This document shows, one piece after another, positions 44,539-53,696 of a DNA stretch of 64,000 nucleotides. The number at the start of each line of letters is the position of its first letter. The stretch's first letter is position 1. The notes beneath the pieces are model-generated. The model made no database searches. It was not told the origin of the DNA and saw only the letters and a list, made by a program, of their open reading frames with translations. Source of the DNA: JBEKUY01 sp049514555 (GTDB lineage: Bacteria > Acidobacteriota > Terriglobia > Acidiferrales > UBA7541); the NCBI GenBank assembly GCA_049514555.1, contig JBEKUY010000009.1:1-64000 (forward strand), in the 5' to 3' direction. The position numbers and the translations under genes are program-made.

Positions 44539-45060
44539 CTACCACCCCTTCTGCTTGCGCAACTCGGTGATATGCGCGGTGTGGTGCGCGCCGTGCCAGG
44601 CGTAGATGAACAGCAGCCAGTCGAGGGTTCGCGCACCATGCGCGGGGTGAACGAACGTGCGTGAGTAATCCTCGGCGGACAGCGACCGGAACAGCCGCAC
44701 AAACCGTTCATGCAGCGGCTGGAGCAGTGCGAGAGACACCTCGACCGGCGCCCGTTTGGCGTCCTCGAGCTCAGCCCATCTTGCCTCTTCATACGGTTTG
44801 ATCGTGGGCTTTTCCTCGGTCAGAGCCAGCCGGAGCCGCACGTAGGCGTTCATGTGGCTGTCCGCCAGGTGATGCACTACTTGGCGCAGCGTCCAGCCGC
44901 CATCGCGGTACGGCGTGTCGAGCTGCGCGTCGCTCAGCCCGCGCACCGCTTCGCGCACCTTCGCCGGCGTCTGGGCGATCTGCGCAATCGCTTGCTGGCG
45001 CAGCGCCGGCGTCACCGCGGCAGGCTCTTTGTACTTTCCAATCGGATACCGTGGATCCAT
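44539..45060 (-). CDS. DinB/YfiT-family metal-binding protein
   Basis: 173 residues. The four-helix DinB fold is suggested by GWTLRQVVHHLADSHMNAY (first metal His) and WHGAHHTAHITELRKQKGW (second and third). It aligns with YfiT/BstA, a putative bacillithiol or related thiol S-transferase or metal hydrolase. The opening YPIGKY is characteristic of that subfamily. The true thiol cofactor is unknown for this organism. It is divergent from trxB. Confidence 0.85.
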   Translation of the reverse strand: MDPRYPIGKYKEPAAVTPALRQQAIAQIAQTPAKVREAVRGLSDAQLDTPYRDGGWTLRQVVHHLADSHMNAYVRLRLALTEEKPTIKPYEEARWAELEDAKRAPVEVSLALLQPLHERFVRLFRSLSAEDYSRTFVHPAHGARTLDWLLFIYAWHGAHHTAHITELRKQKGW

Positions 45061-45220
45061 TCATCCCCCTCATCTCGAACTAACGCAATCCGAAGACATC
45101 GTTCGGCCGCAGACTAGCCTCCACTATAACGGCCGGCGTTTTGCCCAGTCAATCGCGCCGGTTCCTGAGGGTTGCCCCGGACTTCGCCAATCGGGGCGCC
45201 TCTGCGCTTCTTCGCATGGA

Positions 45221-45229
45221 TGCTACAAT
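45221..45229 (+). promoter_or_regulatory. Possible extended -10 promoter of trxB
   Basis: TG-C-TACAAT at 45221-45229, about 66 bp before the trxB start, without a good -35 box. The same TGCTACAAT string occurs before lolD at 8094-8102. Confidence 0.4.
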
Positions 45230-45294
45230 GACCAGTTTGCGCCGTACCGCTGCAGGTCCCGGTGGAATCGAATACTCGAGGGAGGAATCCCCTA

Positions 45295-46218
45295 ATGCAC
45301 GACGTCGTTATCATCGGCAGTGGGTGCGCCGGACTCACCGCCGCAATCTATGCTGCGCGCGCCAACCTCAAGCCTCTCGTCATTGGCGGCTACGAGCCCG
45401 GCGGCCAGCTCACGCTCACTACGATGGTCGAAAATTATCCCGGCTTCCCTGACGGCATTCTTGGTCCCGAGTTGGTGGAGAACATGCGCAAGCAGGCGCA
45501 AAAGTTTGGCACGGAATTCAAGGCTGGCGCGGTCACCGAAGCCGATCTTTCGCGCCGTCCCTTCAGAATTGTCGCCGGCAAGGAAACCTTTGAGGCCCGC
45601 ACGCTGATCATCGCCGCGGGCGCCTCCGCCCGGCTGCTGGGCCTTGAAAACGAGCGCAAGCTCATCGGCCATGGCGTCTCCACCTGCGCTACGTGCGACG
45701 GGTACTTCTTTCGCGGAAAGGAAATCGCCGTGATTGGCGGCGGCGATTCTGCGCTGGAAGAGGCCATTTTCCTCACGCGCTACGCGAGCCGCGTCCACGT
45801 GATTCACCGGCGGCCCGAATTCCGCGCCTCGAAAATCATGCAGGACCGCGCTCGCAGCAGCGAGAAAATCGAATTCGTCACGCCCGTTGTGGTCGAAGAC
45901 ATCCTGGATACTTCCAGAGGCGCCGTCGAAGCGCTCAAGCTGCGCAACGTGCAGACCAACCGGTCCCACGTCCTCCCGGTCGAAGGGGTCTTCGTCGCCA
46001 TCGGCCATGAGCCCAATACCAAGGTCTTCCGCGGGCAGCTGGAAATGGACGCGAACGGCTACCTCGTTCCTCGTGACGGCACGCGGACCAGCGTTCCCGG
46101 CGTGTTCGTCGCTGGCGACGTCCAGGACCACCGCTATCGGCAGGCGGTCACCGCCGCGGGCTCGGGCTGCATGGCCGCCCTTGACGCCGAAAAGTTCCTC
46201 GAAGAGCACAAGGATTGA
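45295..46218 (+). CDS. trxB: Thioredoxin reductase-type FAD/NAD(P)H oxidoreductase
   Basis: 307 residues from ATG 45295, with GGGAGG 9 nt upstream; the frame extends to 45262 without support. It reduces thioredoxin with NADPH. FAD-binding GSGCAGLTAA (8-17), the redox centre CATC (131-134), the NAD(P) site GGGDSALEEA (148-157) and the C-terminal FAD motif VPGVFVAGDVQDH are all present. The residues after the NADPH site (HRRPEFRASK) fit NADPH use. Length is typical. Confidence 0.93.
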   Translation: MHDVVIIGSGCAGLTAAIYAARANLKPLVIGGYEPGGQLTLTTMVENYPGFPDGILGPELVENMRKQAQKFGTEFKAGAVTEADLSRRPFRIVAGKETFEARTLIIAAGASARLLGLENERKLIGHGVSTCATCDGYFFRGKEIAVIGGGDSALEEAIFLTRYASRVHVIHRRPEFRASKIMQDRARSSEKIEFVTPVVVEDILDTSRGAVEALKLRNVQTNRSHVLPVEGVFVAIGHEPNTKVFRGQLEMDANGYLVPRDGTRTSVPGVFVAGDVQDHRYRQAVTAAGSGCMAALDAEKFLEEHKD

Positions 46219-46449
46219 CTCCTTACCAACTTAATTCGCCCGGATGCCTTTAGAATTGAGGGGTCGATTGCCTGGACGGATACTCAGGAAGGCATCGCAG
46301 AAGGCGGCTGGAACTGCACGAGTCTCCAGCCCGGCCCGCCGTCCTAATCGATCTTTGGACTCTGTGGACAAATTCGCTTGCTGGCCGTTGCTGCGCCTTG
46401 CGCGGCACGGCGTCTGGCCGTATTCGGCCGCATCCGGGAAAGCGCGCGC

Positions 46450-47358
46450 ATGCTCCGCACAATCCTTCTGAAGCTCTCCGCGAGCCAGGGCTTGGCCCAC
46501 TGGGTGACTTCCAATCCCCGTGCGTGGCGAATGGCCCGGCGCTTCGTCGCCGGCGAAACGATCGACGAGGCCATCGCCGCGGCACGCGCCTGCAATCAGG
46601 CGTATCGGCTCGTGAGCCTCGATTACTTAGGCGAGCATGCGTCTACCGTGGTGGAGGCGCAGCGCGCTCGTGATGCTTACCTCGCCATCTTCGACTGCAT
46701 CGCCAAGGAACAGATCGATGCCAACGTCTCGTGCAAGCTGACGCACCTGGGGCTCGAACTGAGCGTGGAATTCTGCGAAGGCTTGGTCTATACGGTCGTC
46801 GAACGCGCCGCGGCCCACGGCAATTTTCTCCGTGTGGACATGGAAGGCTCGATCTATACGCAGCGCACCATCGAGCTGGTCAAGCGGGTCCGCGCCCGTT
46901 GCCCCGCTGTCGGAGTGGTCATCCAGGCCTATCTCTACCGCAGCGAGCAGGACGTGCGCGATCTCCTCGCCTATGGCTGCCGCATCCGGCTGTGCAAGGG
47001 AGCCTACAAGGAGCCGCGGCAGGTCGCCTACGCAAGGAAGCGCGACGTGGATGCGAATTACGTCCGCCTCATGCAGTCACTCCTCGCAAGCGGCAGCTAT
47101 CACGGCATCGCCACGCACGATCCCCGCATGATCGCGGAAACGATCCGCTTCGCCGCAGCCCGCCGGATCCCCAAGAAGCAGTTTGAATTTCAGATGCTCT
47201 ACGGCATTCGCACGGACCTGCAGCGCGCGCTGGTGCGCGATGGCTACCGCCTACGCACCTACATCCCGTACGGTCAGGACTGGTTTCCGTACTTGATGCG
47301 CCGGATCGCCGAGCGACCCGCAAACCTCGCCTTCTTCCTAAAGCAAATCGCCCGTTAA
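46450..47358 (+). CDS. Proline dehydrogenase (monofunctional)
   Basis: 302 residues from ATG 46450. It oxidises proline to pyrroline-5-carboxylate with FAD. The barrel shows ANVSCKLTHLGLELS, then LRVDMEGSIYTQRTIEL, VVIQAYLYRSEQDV, CRIRLCKGAYKEP, and at the end FEFQMLYGIRTDLQ with RTYIPYGQDWFPYLMRRIAERP. It lacks the P5C dehydrogenase half of PutA, so that step would need a separate gene, which is not in the window. Confidence 0.92.
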   Translation: MLRTILLKLSASQGLAHWVTSNPRAWRMARRFVAGETIDEAIAAARACNQAYRLVSLDYLGEHASTVVEAQRARDAYLAIFDCIAKEQIDANVSCKLTHLGLELSVEFCEGLVYTVVERAAAHGNFLRVDMEGSIYTQRTIELVKRVRARCPAVGVVIQAYLYRSEQDVRDLLAYGCRIRLCKGAYKEPRQVAYARKRDVDANYVRLMQSLLASGSYHGIATHDPRMIAETIRFAAARRIPKKQFEFQMLYGIRTDLQRALVRDGYRLRTYIPYGQDWFPYLMRRIAERPANLAFFLKQIAR

Positions 47359-47536
47359 TTGCGCACGGGCCGCCGCAGGTGGGCGATCCTGCATTCCATG
47401 TGGAGTGCGGGGGCATGGTTCCGTCTTGGAGGAGGGACGCTCGCCCCCGAGCGCCGGGATTGCGGATCGGAGGACACCTTCGTAGAACAAGGCGGCGGCA
47501 AGCGGCCGCACTCCATAAACAGACGCCGGCACGCGG

Positions 47537-48187
47537 TTACAGCTTGCGGCAGATGGTCACGCCATCGCGGAGCGGCACGAGCACCGGAAAGAGCTGCTTC
47601 GACGAATACGCGAGACGATTGAAACGCTGAACCCCGCGCGTTCTCAGGTCGTGCGTGCCGTGAGTTACGAGGCCATCGCGAAGCGTGTTGTCCGCCACGA
47701 GCAAGCCCCGGCGCCGCAGCCGGGGCACTGCCAGCCGGAACGCCGCAGGATATTGCTGTTTGTCCACATCTAAAAAGATCAGGTCAAACTTGCCCGGCGC
47801 CTGGCGCAGCGAATCGAGAGCGTCGCCGATCAGAATCTCGATCCGCTTTCTGACTCCGGCCCGGAGGAAGTATCCGGCCGCGCGGCAGGCGTTCTCCGGG
47901 CTACCGTCCGTGTAGAACACTCGGCCAGAGGGGCCCGCAGCCCGCGCCAGCCAAATCGTTGAATATCCGATTGCCGAACCCATCTCGAAGATTCGCCGCG
48001 CGCCCGACGTCTGAACGAACAAGGCCAGCAGCCGGGCTACTGCGGGGCCGATGATGGGGACGTTGTGCCGCTGGGCATACGCTTCCATTTCGCGAAGCAC
48101 CGCGTCGCGCTTGGGCAGCAGCTTGTAGAGGTAGTCCTCTACATCCTTGCGGACAAACTTGCTGGTCAGATTGTCACTCAGAGCCAA
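47537..48187 (-). CDS. Class I SAM-dependent O-methyltransferase
   Basis: 216 residues. It is of the catechol/caffeoyl-CoA O-methyltransferase type (Methyltransf_24/3). The SAM site IFEMGSAIGYSTIWLARA (motif I) and the metal-linked FDLIFLDVDKQQYP are visible, as is LLVADNTLRDG. The substrate cannot be inferred. Its start lies 14 nt inside the end of the upstream metal-dependent hydrolase gene, so the pair is probably coupled. Confidence 0.88.
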   Translation of the reverse strand: MALSDNLTSKFVRKDVEDYLYKLLPKRDAVLREMEAYAQRHNVPIIGPAVARLLALFVQTSGARRIFEMGSAIGYSTIWLARAAGPSGRVFYTDGSPENACRAAGYFLRAGVRKRIEILIGDALDSLRQAPGKFDLIFLDVDKQQYPAAFRLAVPRLRRRGLLVADNTLRDGLVTHGTHDLRTRGVQRFNRLAYSSKQLFPVLVPLRDGVTICRKL

Positions 48188-48935
48188 GGGTATCTCCCGG
48201 TTTCATCTCGTGGATGGTGAGGCCTTTGATGCCCCGCGTTTCGCGACGCAGATCGTCCACCGTGCCTGTCAGCGCGGGAAACGTCGCGTAGTGCATCGGG
48301 ACAACGTGTTTCACTCCGAGCAGGCGGATGGCGTACGCGGCTTCGCGCGGCCCCATGGTGTAGAGATCGCCGATCGGGAGGCAGGCCAGGTCCGGTTTGT
48401 ACAGCTCGCCGATCAGCTTCATGTCGCCGAACACGGCCGTGTCGCCCGCATGGTAGAAGCTGAATCCGCCCGGGAGACGAACGACGTAGCCTGCCGGCTC
48501 GCCCCCGTAAATTCGCACCCCGTCGTCATCAATCGCATTGGAGTGGAAAGCGTGGGTCATGGTCACCTCAAACTCGCCGACCTTCTGGGTGCCGCCCTTA
48601 CTCATGGGGCGTGTTCCCTCAAAGCCCTTACTCTCAATCCAGAGGCAGGTCTCGAAGATGGCCACAACTTGCGGCCGATGTTCCTTCATGAGTGTGAGCA
48701 GATCGCCCATGTGGTCGGCGTGCCCGTGCGTCACCAGAATCAGGTCAAGCGTCTCTAGCTTCTTGAGCGCTTCCGGGCATCGCGGGTTTCCTTCTATCCA
48801 GGGATCAATCAGCGCCCTCTGCCCCGAGGGGGTTTGAACGCTAAAGGTGCTATGGCCGAAGTAGGTGAGCTGATTCCCGCGTGTATCCAGCATGTTTTTC
48901 TGGTCTTTCGAGCGAGTGTCTCTTGGTTTCTTCAC
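48174..48935 (-). CDS. UPF0173-type metal-dependent hydrolase (metallo-beta-lactamase fold)
   Basis: 253 residues from GTG 48935, with AAGGGGG 4 nt upstream. The metallo-beta-lactamase signature is LVTHGHADHMGD (about residues 67-78), preceded by TYFGHSTFSV and followed by FYHAGDTAVF and VVPMHYATFP. This is the UPF0173 family, conserved in many phyla with no agreed substrate. It is the first gene of a two-gene unit with the O-methyltransferase. Confidence 0.9.
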   Translation of the reverse strand: MKKPRDTRSKDQKNMLDTRGNQLTYFGHSTFSVQTPSGQRALIDPWIEGNPRCPEALKKLETLDLILVTHGHADHMGDLLTLMKEHRPQVVAIFETCLWIESKGFEGTRPMSKGGTQKVGEFEVTMTHAFHSNAIDDDGVRIYGGEPAGYVVRLPGGFSFYHAGDTAVFGDMKLIGELYKPDLACLPIGDLYTMGPREAAYAIRLLGVKHVVPMHYATFPALTGTVDDLRRETRGIKGLTIHEMKPGDTLGSE

Positions 48936-49053
48936 GATGCCCCCTTGGTGGGCATTGGTCGTCCACCGTTGTTGCGAACCTTTTCCCCACGCAATTCTAA
49001 TCGCCTCTCCGCTCCCCCTTCAACCGGGGCTGCTGCTTTGGCCGCTCGCCCGA

Positions 49054-49081
49054 TTGACCGGGCCGGAAGTTAATGTAAAAT
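49054..49081 (+). promoter_or_regulatory. Promoter of the ferredoxin gene
   Basis: TTGACC at 49054-49059, a 16-nt spacer and TAAAAT at 49076-49081, about 120 bp before the ferredoxin start. Confidence 0.55.
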
Positions 49082-49203
49082 GGAGTGTTGCAGGTTGCTG
49101 CTGAGACTCCCCGCCTCCTTGTAGTAATGAAGCGTGCTTACCGGTGGGGATTGGAGCAGGAGATCTGTAGCAGGTTCCGCTTTACTCCTGGGAGGATCGC
49201 CTG

Positions 49204-49470
49204 ATGGCTTACGTAATCGCTGAGCCGTGCATCGGAACGAAAGACACCGCTTGCGTGGATGTTTGCCCGGTGGATTGCATCCACCCGCGCAAGGATGAAC
49301 CCAACTTCGCGGCTGAGACCATGCTCTATATCAACCCGGTCGAATGCATTGATTGCGGCGCATGCGTCCCGGTCTGTCCGGTCACGGCCATATTTGCGCT
49401 CGAAGATTTGCCGGAGAAGTGGCAGAAATTCACGCCAATCAACGCCGACTGGTACGCCAAGAAGACTTGA
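49204..49470 (+). CDS. Seven- or eight-iron ferredoxin
   Basis: 88 residues with a GGAGG ribosome site 8 nt upstream. Cys residues follow C9-x7-C17-x3-C21-Pro and C25, then a CIDCGACVPVCP cluster, the arrangement of 7Fe ferredoxins (one 3Fe-4S and one 4Fe-4S). It carries electrons in the cytoplasm; the partner enzymes are not linked here. It stands alone between divergent and downstream unrelated genes. Confidence 0.92.
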   Translation: MAYVIAEPCIGTKDTACVDVCPVDCIHPRKDEPNFAAETMLYINPVECIDCGACVPVCPVTAIFALEDLPEKWQKFTPINADWYAKKT

Positions 49471-49687
49471 GTTCTCTCCGGACCATCGGGCCATCTCTGT
49501 GTGGCGGACTCCTCCTCCGCCGCATCTCTTCTTAGCGGTGATCGGAACTTGAGGTGAGCTAGACCCCGCTGGCGTGCCGCCCTTCCACAGGGGCGCCACC
49601 CGGTGGTGGCCACTTTCCGCGCCAGAGGGAATCTCGCCGTTCGCACACGCTTGGCGAACGCGATATCATGCTTTGAGGCTGGATCGT

Positions 49688-51820
49688 TTGTCCCCGACCT
49701 TCCATCTCGTGCTCCTAATCCACGCCCACCAGCCGCTGGGCAATTTTGACGATGTCATCGAGAGCGCCTACCAGCGCGCCTATCTGCCTTTCATCGAGCT
49801 TCTCGGCCGCCATCCCGCCGTCCGCGTGGGCCTGCACTATTCGGGATCGCTTCTGCAGTGGATCGAGCAACACCATCCCGAATATTTCTCGCTGCTCCGG
49901 GAACTCGGCACGGGCAATCAGATCGAGCTCGTCGGGGGCGGCTATTACGAACCCATCCTCATATCGATCCCACCGGAAGACCAGCAGGCCCAGCTCACCC
50001 GCATGGCCGGTTATATCGAGCAGCATTTCGGCGACCGCCCGGAGGGCGCTTGGCTCGCCGAGCGCGTTTGGGAGCCGCAGTTGCCCTCCATACTGGCTCG
50101 CGCGGGTGTTTCCTACTCTCTCGTGGACGACACCCATTTCCTCGCGGCGGGTTTCGAGCCTGAACAACTCTTCGGCAGCTACATCGCGGAGGATGCGGGC
50201 CTGACGGTCCGTCTTCTTCCCGGTCTTAAGTCTCTTCGATACCTGCTCCCCTTCCACCCGGTCGAGGAAGCGATCGCTCACCTACGGGTCGGCGCGACAA
50301 GCCATCCGGGTGGCATGGCCGTCATGGGCGATGACCTCGAGAAATTTGGAGTCTGGCCGGGCACCCACAAGCATTGCTATCAAGATGGTTGGCTGGAGAG
50401 TTTTTTTTCGGCGCTGGAGGCCAATTCAGCCTGGCTCGCCACGACGCCTCCCGGCGAGTATCTGGCCGCGCATCCATCTCTCGGACGTGCCGATCTGCCT
50501 ACGGCCTCCTACAGCGAGATGATGGAGTGGGCCCTTCCGACTCCTGCCCGTCAGCGACTGCAGGCGTTTATCCGGGAATCCTCCTCCCGGCCCGAAATTC
50601 TTGCCTTTCTCCGGGGCGGCCCGTGGCGCGCATTCTTGACAAAATATGCGGAGTCCAATCTTCTGCACAAGAAAATGCTGCACGCCTCAGCGCGTTTGTC
50701 CGAGCTGCGCTCCCGGAAGCTTCACCGGCGCAGCGCCGAGGCACTCGAACGTGCCTTTGACCATGTGCTCCGCGCCCAGTGCAATGATCCCTACTGGCAC
50801 GGAATTTTTGGCGGCCTCTACGCGTCCCATCTGCGCACATCGTCCTGGCGTGATCTCATCCGCGCGGAAACTCTCGCGGACGGGGCGGCTTCGAAAGATG
50901 GCTCGCCCTCTCTGGCACGCCTCGACTACGATGCGGACGGTCGCGAAGAGCTTCTCTTCTCTGCACCTTGCTACTCGGCGCTGCTCAAGCCGTCCGATGG
51001 AGCCACGCTCGCTGCGGTCGATTTCCGTCCTGCGGCCGCCACGCTCATCAACTCGGTCATGCGGCGTCCCGAGGCCTACCATGCGCGGCTCCAGGAAGGC
51101 GCGCGGGCTACGGGCGCTGTCGCTTCGATCCATGAACAGACTCGGGTCAAGGAGCCCGGCCTGGAGCGCTATCTGCGGTACGATCGCTGGCCGCGGCACA
51201 CCTTCCGCTTGCTCTTGTTCCGTTCGGACAAGACTTTTTCCGACTACGAAGCTATTCGGCTTGATGAAGACCCTGCGTTCGCCGCCGGTGCCTGGGAGGT
51301 CCTGGCTGCCGCCGAAGCCTCGGCCGAGCTTGCGCGCTCAGGCCATCTCGCGTCGGTCCATCCCGAAGGCCTCGCCGCGCCGCCGTTACGCGCGGTCAAA
51401 CTGCTCAGCTTTGCTCCTCGTGCCCAGGGCTTCGAGGTTTCCTGCGATTTGACTCTCAGCCACGAGTCCGCGCACTCCATCCATCTTGCCGTGGGCATCG
51501 AGTCGGTGGTCAATTTCCTCGCGCCCAATGATCCTGACCGCAGCATCTCCACGGCCTCGGGCCGCCATCCCCTTCGCTGGAGTGGCGCCGCCCCGGCGTC
51601 TCCGCTTGTCTTCTCCGACGGCTGGCAAAAAGTCCGGGTCACGCTCGAGGCCTCTGCCGCCAGCGCATTCTGGATTGCGCCCATCGAGAGCGTCTCCGAA
51701 TCCGAAGAAGGCTTTGAACGTGTCTACCAGGGTTCGCAGATACTGGCTGTCTGGCCGGCGGAGCTTTCCCCGCGCCTTCCCTGGCATGCGCGCCTCGTCT
51801 GGCGTGTCGAAACCCTTTAA
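49688..51820 (+). CDS. GH57 glycoside hydrolase (alpha-amylase / 4-alpha-glucanotransferase type)
   Basis: About 710 residues from TTG 49688 (GAGG 9 nt upstream); the frame is open to 49574 and the start is uncertain. The GH57 signature motifs appear in order: LIHAHQPLGNF, GGGYYEP, the nucleophile motif WLAERVWEPQ, VDDTHFLAAG, and MGDDLEKFGVWPGTH with the acid/base Asp. The C-terminal half is the beta-rich DUF1925/DUF1926 domain usual for such glucanotransferases. The substrate is probably an alpha-1,4-glucan. No signal peptide, so intracellular, perhaps glycogen or maltodextrin turnover. Confidence 0.9.
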   Translation: MSPTFHLVLLIHAHQPLGNFDDVIESAYQRAYLPFIELLGRHPAVRVGLHYSGSLLQWIEQHHPEYFSLLRELGTGNQIELVGGGYYEPILISIPPEDQQAQLTRMAGYIEQHFGDRPEGAWLAERVWEPQLPSILARAGVSYSLVDDTHFLAAGFEPEQLFGSYIAEDAGLTVRLLPGLKSLRYLLPFHPVEEAIAHLRVGATSHPGGMAVMGDDLEKFGVWPGTHKHCYQDGWLESFFSALEANSAWLATTPPGEYLAAHPSLGRADLPTASYSEMMEWALPTPARQRLQAFIRESSSRPEILAFLRGGPWRAFLTKYAESNLLHKKMLHASARLSELRSRKLHRRSAEALERAFDHVLRAQCNDPYWHGIFGGLYASHLRTSSWRDLIRAETLADGAASKDGSPSLARLDYDADGREELLFSAPCYSALLKPSDGATLAAVDFRPAAATLINSVMRRPEAYHARLQEGARATGAVASIHEQTRVKEPGLERYLRYDRWPRHTFRLLLFRSDKTFSDYEAIRLDEDPAFAAGAWEVLAAAEASAELARSGHLASVHPEGLAAPPLRAVKLLSFAPRAQGFEVSCDLTLSHESAHSIHLAVGIESVVNFLAPNDPDRSISTASGRHPLRWSGAAPASPLVFSDGWQKVRVTLEASAASAFWIAPIESVSESEEGFERVYQGSQILAVWPAELSPRLPWHARLVWRVETL

Positions 51821-51842
51821 TTCGCGCCAATCCGTGGTCTTG

Positions 51843-53171
51843 TTACTCCTGGACGCAGCGAAACGTGGTGTAAGCGTAAGAACAGTGCTTCTGGCTCCAG
51901 TTACGGAAAGACCGGCGCAGCAAGCAGGCCGGCGTTCGTGGGGATCCGCCCTTCAGGACATAATGTTTGCCATCAAAAAAATTCTTGGAGTACTCCGGGC
52001 GGAACGGGAAAGGCGCGAAACCCGGGAATGGGCCCAACGCTGTTCGCGTCCACTCCCACCCGTTCCCTACCAAGTCGTGCACGCGGAAGGCGCTCGTTCC
52101 GGCCGGATGCGAGCCCACCGGCGAAGGCTCCCAGCGTTGAGAATCGAAGTTCCCGTGCTCGGCCGAGGGCCGCGACTCGCCCCACGGGTAAACACGCTCG
52201 GTTCCTTCCGGAGTGCCGTACGCCGCACGGTGAAACTGCGCTTCGGTGGGCAACTGCCGCCCCAGCCACCGCGCGTAGGCCGAGGCCTCCGCGTGACTTA
52301 CGTACACCGGCCACTCAGTCGGCAGCCGAATCTCGCCGAACATCCCATGGTAGAACCACAGATTTCCCTCGGCTCGCCAGAAGTGCGGATGGTGGATGCA
52401 GTGCTTCTCCTTCCACTCCCAGTCGGCCGCAGTCCAGAGTGAGCGGTTCGCGTAGCCTCCCGCTTCCATGAACAACAGGAACTCGCCGTTGGTCACATTG
52501 TGGGCGTCAATAGCGAACTCGGGCACTTCCACCCGGTGCTCGGCCAGCTCGTTGTCCCATCCAAACTGATCCTCGCGGGTGTGCCTGAGCCCTAGAGTCG
52601 CCGTCCCCGGGGGAATCTCCAGCATGCGGCCCTTCTTGCGCAAGGGCGACGGTGCCGCCTCGATCCACCCGGGTATCTTCCGGCTGTAGGGAAGCTGGTG
52701 GATCAGGTAGGTCAGCGTCTCGGAATGGACCAGGCGGTGCTCGATCGCTGCCTCGAGCATCATCGCGAGCTGCGGGTGTCCTTCCGAAGGACGGTCGAGG
52801 GCCTGCTCGATTGCCTGATCCAGCTTCTCTCGCAGCCGGGCAACGTAGCCTTCAATCTCCCCCTGCCTGGGCCATTCCAAAGGTCGTTCGCTCGACAGAC
52901 CTTGCGCCGCCTGATCGATCTCCAAAGCAAACAGTCGGTCGAACGTCGGATGAAATTCCTTCAACCCGAAAGCCCGGTCGGCAAGCAGCTTCCAATCGAA
53001 CGTGTCCAGATGGCCCAGATAGAAGATCAGCCTGGGCTGTCCGGCGAACGGACGGTCGTACAACGCCTCTGCCCGGACCAAGCCAAACAGGTGGTCGGTG
53101 AGTGCTCGGGCCTCCAGCAACCGGGTGTGAATATCATGATGAATCCGGACAAAAGTGGCGGCGGCTACCAT
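51843..53171 (-). CDS. EgtB/SenA-like sulfatase-modifying-factor family nonheme-iron enzyme
   Basis: About 442 residues from ATG 53171 (GAGGGGAAG about 9 nt upstream); the frame extends to 53285. An N-terminal DinB-like helical domain carries the HX3HXE iron site (EHRLVHSETLTYL). A C-type lectin FGE-sulfatase domain follows: FAIDAHNVTNGEFLLFMEAGG, LPTEAQFHRAA, VHDLVGNGWEWT and YTTFRCV at the end. This is the layout of ergothioneine synthase EgtB and of the related selenoneine synthase. The partner genes (egtD or senB) are absent from the window, so substrate choice is open. Confidence 0.85.
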   Translation of the reverse strand: MVAAATFVRIHHDIHTRLLEARALTDHLFGLVRAEALYDRPFAGQPRLIFYLGHLDTFDWKLLADRAFGLKEFHPTFDRLFALEIDQAAQGLSSERPLEWPRQGEIEGYVARLREKLDQAIEQALDRPSEGHPQLAMMLEAAIEHRLVHSETLTYLIHQLPYSRKIPGWIEAAPSPLRKKGRMLEIPPGTATLGLRHTREDQFGWDNELAEHRVEVPEFAIDAHNVTNGEFLLFMEAGGYANRSLWTAADWEWKEKHCIHHPHFWRAEGNLWFYHGMFGEIRLPTEWPVYVSHAEASAYARWLGRQLPTEAQFHRAAYGTPEGTERVYPWGESRPSAEHGNFDSQRWEPSPVGSHPAGTSAFRVHDLVGNGWEWTRTALGPFPGFAPFPFRPEYSKNFFDGKHYVLKGGSPRTPACLLRRSFRNWSQKHCSYAYTTFRCVQE

Positions 53172-53421
53172 GGTTTTTTCTTCCCCTCTGCTTAGACGCA
53201 GGAAACTGGCCTGCAGGTGCGGGTAGATTTCCGGCCCTGGGGAAATTCTGAGGAGGGCTCTGTCGTAGTTACCACTCGACTTCATTCATGTCAATGGCAA
53301 AACTGCGGCGAAGGGCCGGGAAACGCCGTCATTCTCGATCGTTCATTTCCGAGTTTTCCTGGGCCTGCAGAGCCGTGCCCGCGCTTTCCCCCTCCGAAGC
53401 GAAGACATTCCCGCTGCGAGG

Positions 53422-53450
53422 TTGCCCACTCCCGGTTCGCTTTGTTAGAG
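53422..53450 (+). promoter_or_regulatory. Possible promoter for the Trm112-kinase pair
   Basis: TTGCCC at 53422-53427, 17 nt, TTAGAG at 53445-53450, about 60 bp before the Trm112-like gene. The rest of the 340-bp divergent gap (53172-53510) shows no gene. Confidence 0.35.
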
Positions 53451-53510
53451 TGGCCCTGCCTCGGAATGGCCTGCCAATCAGCGGAGCCGAGGTCTGGAGG
53501 TGGTTTTCCC

Positions 53511-53684
53511 ATGGCCGTCAGTCAGGAGTTGCTCGACATCCTCGTTTGTCCCGTGTGCAAGACACCTGTGAAGCTCACACCCGACGCCGCCGGCCTCCAG
53601 TGCGCAACCTGCCGCCGCGTCTATCCGATTCGCGACGACATTCCCGTCATGCTCGTTGAAGAAGCCACCGTGGCTCAGGAGTAG
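53511..53684 (+). CDS. Trm112-family small zinc protein
   Basis: 57 residues from ATG 53511, with GGAGG about 10 nt upstream; the frame is open further but the extra part is not conserved. Two Cys pairs (CPVCKTP and CATCRR) and the ending YPIRDDIPVML are typical of the bacterial Trm112/YcaR family. In eukaryotes and some bacteria it activates methyltransferases; the bacterial partners are mostly unknown. It is 12 bp ahead of the carbohydrate kinase gene. Confidence 0.9.
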   Translation: MAVSQELLDILVCPVCKTPVKLTPDAAGLQCATCRRVYPIRDDIPVMLVEEATVAQE

Positions 53685-53696
53685 CTCGATTTCACA

